Assembly (NCBI GenBank): GCA_938008925.1
Contig: CALLIQ010000027.1
Location: 1-9,130, forward strand
DNA: 9,130 bases
Direction of reading: 5' to 3'
Source of the DNA: an uncultured Acidimicrobiales bacterium
GTDB taxonomy: Bacteria; Actinomycetota; Acidimicrobiia; Acidimicrobiales; SZUA-35
The translations under genes were made by a program, and so were the position numbers. Of the stretch, positions 5,998 to 9,130 are shown in pieces. The notes under the pieces are model-generated. The model was not told the origin of the DNA, made no database searches, and saw only the letters and a list, made by a program, of their open reading frames with translations. Positions within the stretch are counted from its first letter, which is position 1, and each line of letters begins with the position of its first letter.

Positions 5998-8900
5998 TTG
6001 GTGTCGGCAGCTGACCGAACGCTCACCAGGGTCGGGGAGCGGGCCGAAGCACTCGGCTCGGTCGACGACATCAACGGCTTCTTCGCCGCCGACCCGATGG
6101 TCGCCCGGGTTCGCAAACTGGTCGATGACCTGCGCGAACTCGGCGAGCCCGTGCGAGCCGACGAGCTCCAGTCTCGGCTCGGCGCGTCGAAGGACTCAGC
6201 AGCGAGAGCGCTGCGAGACAAGCAAGATCTGTTCGAGGGCGATGCGGTCAAGCTCGGCCGGTACCGGTTCAGCGTCGACGATCGTGCTCGAGAGCTCACG
6301 ATCGTGCCGTCACAAGACCAGCTCGAAGCGGTGCTCACGGGCACCGATCTGCGATTGCCGATCACCTCGGACCGCCTCCTCGCCCACCAGGAATTGTGGA
6401 CGCAACCACTCGCCTCGGAGAACGACGACCTCTACCGGTCGACCTTTCTCGCCGGTGATCTCGTCGCCACCATGCTCCACCGCCCATCCAGCGAACTGGG
6501 ACAGCGGGTGCGGGCCGCGTTGGCCGACGAGCGCGAAGACGCCGTGCTCGATGTCGTGCGAGCCGAGGTCGATCAGCGTCTCGACGAGGGCTATGACCGC
6601 GGCGTTCACGATGTCGATGCGGCCTTGATCCTGACCGTTCTCGGCCAGCGCGCGCTCGCAGCCGACACGCTCATCTTCCCGGGCGCGGTTCGGGCCCGGG
6701 CCCAGATCTGGTGGGCGCATCACATGACGCCCGAGCAGCGAGACCGCTGGGCCGACCGAGGTCGAGCCGGAGCGGTCCTGTCGGTCGATCCCGATACTCG
6801 AGCGGCCCTCGCCGTCGAACTCGGTCAGGAGCTCGACGATCCCACCGTCGGTCGCTACCTCATGAACGAGCTGCTGGCCCCCGATGGTCTCGCCTTCGCC
6901 CGAACCAGGGCGGCCGCCGAGTTGACCGATCGCATCGCCGCCCAGCCCGACGTGCGCACGCTCGTCGACCAGATGGACGACGACCTCGATGGCGCGATCG
7001 CCCTCCTCGGCGACCACGTTCGCCGCGAGGTGCGCGAAGACGAGCACGCGCTCGTCGACGAGATCGTCGCCGCGCTGCTGACGCCCGACCTCGAGCGTCG
7101 AATCGTCGACCTCGACCCGGCGGTGTCGTTCGCCGGCCTCACCGGTCGCCACCGGACCGTCGTCGACGGCAGTCTCACGGGGCGTGTCGACGATCTGCTC
7201 GCCGCGGTCGAAGCACACCGTGATCACGTGCTCCCGGCCCATCGCGACTTCGGCGCAGCTCGGCGCGAGGCGCTCGATCATCTCCGCAACGAGCTACGGG
7301 TCGAGGAGATCGAACCCCGGGTGCCCGAAGGCTTTGTTCGAAACCAGCTGATCGACCAGGTTTACCTGCCCCTGATCGGCGACAACCTGGCTCGCCAGAT
7401 CGGCACGATCGACGACCGCACCGGCGCTCGCTCCGGCCTGTTGATGCTGCTGTCGCCTCCCGGCTACGGCAAGACCCTCCTGGTCGAGTACCTGGCCGAC
7501 CGGCTCGGCATGGCACTGGTCAAGGTGTCCGGCCCCGGTCTCGGCCACGACGTCACCTCGCTCGATCCCGGCCAAGCGCCATCGGCCACCGCGGCTCGTG
7601 AGATCGAGCGGATCAACCTGGCGTTCGCCACGGGCTCGAACGTCATCCTGTATCTCGACGACATCCAGCACACGAACGCGGAGTTCCTCCAGCGGTTCAT
7701 CTCGCTGTGTGACGCCCAGCGTCGGGTCGAAGGCGTGTGGAACGGTGAGTCGGCCTCGTTCGATCTGCGAGGCAAGCGCTTCGCCGTGGTGATGGCCGGC
7801 AACCCCTACACCGAGTCGGGCGAGCGGTTCCGCGTGCCCGACATGCTCGCCAACCGCGCCGACACGTACAACCTCGGCGACGTGCTCGACGGCAACGCCG
7901 ACGTCTTCGCACGCAGCTACCTCGAGAACGCGCTCACTGCGAACCCGATCCTGGCGCCGCTGGCCGGCACCGACCCCGGCGACCTCACTCGCTTCTTCGC
8001 CGCCGCCGATGGCGAGCCGATCGACGAGTCGTCTCTCGTCGGCAGCTACTCGTCGAGCGAGGTGGTCGAGATCGTCTCGACGCTCACCCATCTCCGCCAG
8101 GTGCAGCGAGTCGTGCTCGCGGTCAACCGGCAGTACATCGCGTCGGCCGCGACGGCTGACGAGTATCGGACCGAACCGCCGTTCCTCTTGCAGGGTTCGT
8201 ATCGAAACATGGCGAGGATGGCCTCGAAGCTCCTGCCGGCCATGACGTCGGACGAGGTCGATCGCATCATCGACGAGCACTACAACGCCGAGTCGCAGGC
8301 GCTCACCGGCGCAGCCGAGTCGAACCTGCTGAAGCTCGCCGAGCTCCGCGGGACCATGACCCCCGAGCAAGAAGCCCGTTGGGCGGACATGCTCGGCACG
8401 TTCCGTCGAAGCCAGCGGCTTGGCGGCGACGAGCGCGACCCTGCGACGCGAGTCGTCGCTGCGATCGAGACCGTGGCCGATGCGCTCGGCGGCGAGAGCT
8501 TCGGTCTCGGGGCCCGCAAGGATCCGACGCCGACCGAGTTCGTCATGCCTGCGATCGAGATCCCGACGATCGAGATCCCGCCGGTGGTCATCCCACCGAT
8601 CGACATCCCACCGGCCCAGGTCACCGTTGAGGTGGCCGCTCCCGAACCGACTGACAACTCCGAGCAGGCCGACGCGATGGTCGCGGCGATCGAGAAGGTC
8701 GCCGAGGCGCTGTCGATGGCTGATCCGCTCGCAGCCCGAGCGATCGATCTGTTGGCCAGCGAGGCCGCGAACCGGCGCTCGTCGGGCACGGTTCCGCCCC
8801 GGCCGTCATCGGCGATTCCGCCGAAACCGCCGAGCCCTGCGACTGGTGAGACGCCGCCACGACCCGCCGGTCCGCCGAAACCGCCGTCGAACCTCCGGCG

Positions 8901-9000
8901 CCAGACCAAGCCGACCTATCCGAAGCACAACGCGCCGCCGGGGGCGGGCAAGCCCCCGACCCGTCGACCGCCTTCGCCCCCAGAACCGCCCGAGCGCTAG
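5998..9000 (+). CDS. AAA+ ATPase, C-terminal half of a DUF3686-type 'DNA repair ATPase'
   Basis: A 1000-residue product if begun at TTG 5998 (GTG at 6001 is the alternative); neither has a visible ribosome binding site. Residues 24-92 (DDINGFFAADPMVARVRKLV, then RADELQSRLG and a winged-helix-like stretch) continue the family pattern from the previous gene. A long helical region follows to about 440, and RNQLIDQVYLPLIGDNLARQ opens the AAA+ core. Walker A is SPPGYGKT (486-493, K492), Walker B is VILYLDD (549-555, D554-D555), sensor 1 is probably N602 in VVMAGNPYTESG, and R620 in LANRAD is a candidate arginine finger. The C-terminus has a period-5 IPP linker (852-871) between two similar helices and a basic Pro-rich tail (about 928-1000). 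It probably hydrolyses ATP to remodel a partner, perhaps the flotillin assembly; the substrate is unknown. Read with the upstream gene it completes the usual single-chain architecture. Confidence 0.9.
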   Translation: MVSAADRTLTRVGERAEALGSVDDINGFFAADPMVARVRKLVDDLRELGEPVRADELQSRLGASKDSAARALRDKQDLFEGDAVKLGRYRFSVDDRARELTIVPSQDQLEAVLTGTDLRLPITSDRLLAHQELWTQPLASENDDLYRSTFLAGDLVATMLHRPSSELGQRVRAALADEREDAVLDVVRAEVDQRLDEGYDRGVHDVDAALILTVLGQRALAADTLIFPGAVRARAQIWWAHHMTPEQRDRWADRGRAGAVLSVDPDTRAALAVELGQELDDPTVGRYLMNELLAPDGLAFARTRAAAELTDRIAAQPDVRTLVDQMDDDLDGAIALLGDHVRREVREDEHALVDEIVAALLTPDLERRIVDLDPAVSFAGLTGRHRTVVDGSLTGRVDDLLAAVEAHRDHVLPAHRDFGAARREALDHLRNELRVEEIEPRVPEGFVRNQLIDQVYLPLIGDNLARQIGTIDDRTGARSGLLMLLSPPGYGKTLLVEYLADRLGMALVKVSGPGLGHDVTSLDPGQAPSATAAREIERINLAFATGSNVILYLDDIQHTNAEFLQRFISLCDAQRRVEGVWNGESASFDLRGKRFAVVMAGNPYTESGERFRVPDMLANRADTYNLGDVLDGNADVFARSYLENALTANPILAPLAGTDPGDLTRFFAAADGEPIDESSLVGSYSSSEVVEIVSTLTHLRQVQRVVLAVNRQYIASAATADEYRTEPPFLLQGSYRNMARMASKLLPAMTSDEVDRIIDEHYNAESQALTGAAESNLLKLAELRGTMTPEQEARWADMLGTFRRSQRLGGDERDPATRVVAAIETVADALGGESFGLGARKDPTPTEFVMPAIEIPTIEIPPVVIPPIDIPPAQVTVEVAAPEPTDNSEQADAMVAAIEKVAEALSMADPLAARAIDLLASEAANRRSSGTVPPRPSSAIPPKPPSPATGETPPRPAGPPKPPSNLRRQTKPTYPKHNAPPGAGKPPTRRPPSPPEPPER
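8551..8610 (+). repeat. Four 15-nt units encoding an I-x-IP(P) pentapeptide linker
   Basis: The units are AIEIP, TIEIP, PVVIP and PIDIP (residues 852-871 of the AAA+ protein), each 15 nt long, the first two nearly identical at DNA level. Alternating Ile and Pro would favour an extended, stiff linker. It sits between VAAIETVADAL (820-830) and VAAIEKVAEAL (895-905), a duplicated helix. Confidence 0.8.
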
Positions 9001-9031
9001 GTTCGCGTCAGCGCTCAGCTGACCCACGAAC
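9001..9031 (+). terminator. Hairpin after the ATPase gene, probable end of the transcription unit
   Basis: Directly after the TAG stop, GTTCG (9001-9005) pairs with CGAAC (9027-9031) and GTCAGC (9007-9012) with GCTGAC (9018-9023), around a GCTCA loop and a small 1x3 internal loop. There is no T tract after it, as is common for termination hairpins in high-GC actinobacteria, so it may be a terminator or a 3' end stability element. An alternative stem, GAGCGCT (8992-8998) with AGCGCTC (9010-9016), would exclude it. Confidence 0.45.
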
Positions 9032-9060
9032 CGACCGCCGCACTCGACGGCGCACCTCAC

Positions 9061-9065
9061 GGGAG
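9061..9065 (+). promoter_or_regulatory. Ribosome binding site of the amidohydrolase gene
   Basis: GGGAG ends 5 nt before the ATG at 9071, an acceptable Shine-Dalgarno sequence that supports this start codon. Confidence 0.5.
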
Positions 9066-9070
9066 TCTCC

Positions 9071-9130
9071 ATGCCCTACGCCTCCGGCCGCATCTTCCAC
9101 GACGCCGACAGCCACATCATGGAGCCGCCC
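9071..9130 (+). CDS. Amidohydrolase-2 family protein, N-terminus only (partial at right edge)
   Basis: Only the first 20 codons are in the window, with no stop. The product begins MPYASGRIFHDADSHIMEPP. The DADSHIMEP motif is typical of the first strand of amidohydrolase-2 TIM-barrel proteins, where the conserved acid and histidine help bind the metal. I recall near-identical N-termini in actinobacterial amidohydrolases, which supports the lineage guess. These enzymes hydrolyse or decarboxylate varied substrates, and nothing here identifies the one used. The gene lies 70 nt after the ATPase stop on the same strand, beyond a hairpin, so it may be a separate unit or be reached by readthrough. 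The start is supported by the GGGAG at 9061-9065. Confidence 0.7.
   Translation, partial: MPYASGRIFHDADSHIMEPP

Noticed and set aside
6310..7281. 323-residue minus strand open frame inside the AAA+ gene
   Set aside because: It is a shadow frame in GC-rich coding DNA opposite a conserved family protein, without its own motifs.
1..9130. CRISPR arrays, tRNA or rRNA genes, insertion sequences, phage or attachment sites
   Set aside because: No spaced repeats, transposase, integrase, cloverleaf or rRNA-like stretch was seen; nearly all of the window is covered by coding sequence.

Overview
The window reads as a high-GC chromosomal segment (G/C-rich third codon positions, many GTG/TTG starts, frequent GAC/CTC/ATC codons). 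Together with a divergent acyl-CoA synthetase and an amidohydrolase-2 gene, this suggests an actinobacterium, possibly of the Acidimicrobiia. That placement is inference from codon style and the flanking protein types, not from a marker gene.

Layout: (1) 1-779, minus strand: the N-terminal half of an AMP-forming acyl-CoA synthetase that runs off the left edge. (2) 780-922: a divergent intergenic region with an imperfect dyad but no promoter I can call. (3) 923-9000, plus strand: a compact gene set consisting of a YqiJ/NfeD-like membrane protein with an OB-fold (923-1573), a YqiK-type flotillin (1649-3571), the N-terminal half (3568-5994) and the AAA+ C-terminal half (5998-9000) of a very large ATPase usually annotated as 'DNA repair ATPase' (DUF3686 plus AAA). 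(4) 9001-9070: a short spacer with a terminator-like hairpin. (5) 9071-9130: the first 20 codons of an amidohydrolase that runs off the right edge.

The central set looks like one transcription unit. The first two genes are separated by 75 nt containing a perfect 9-bp hairpin, the second and third overlap by 4 nt, and the third and fourth are separated by 3 nt. The likely unit of function is a membrane scaffold (flotillin plus its NfeD-type partner) working with a large AAA+ machine. Membrane or envelope stress is a more natural guess than DNA repair, whose support is mainly the family name.

The most notable observation is that the two ATPase genes lie in the same reading frame and are separated only by one amber codon (TAG, 5992-5994). 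Without it, 3568-9000 would be a single ORF of 1810 residues with the architecture I recall for the intact family. One C-to-T change from CAG (Gln) would account for it. This may be a recent nonsense mutation, an error in the sequence, a readthrough site, or a real split into two subunits.
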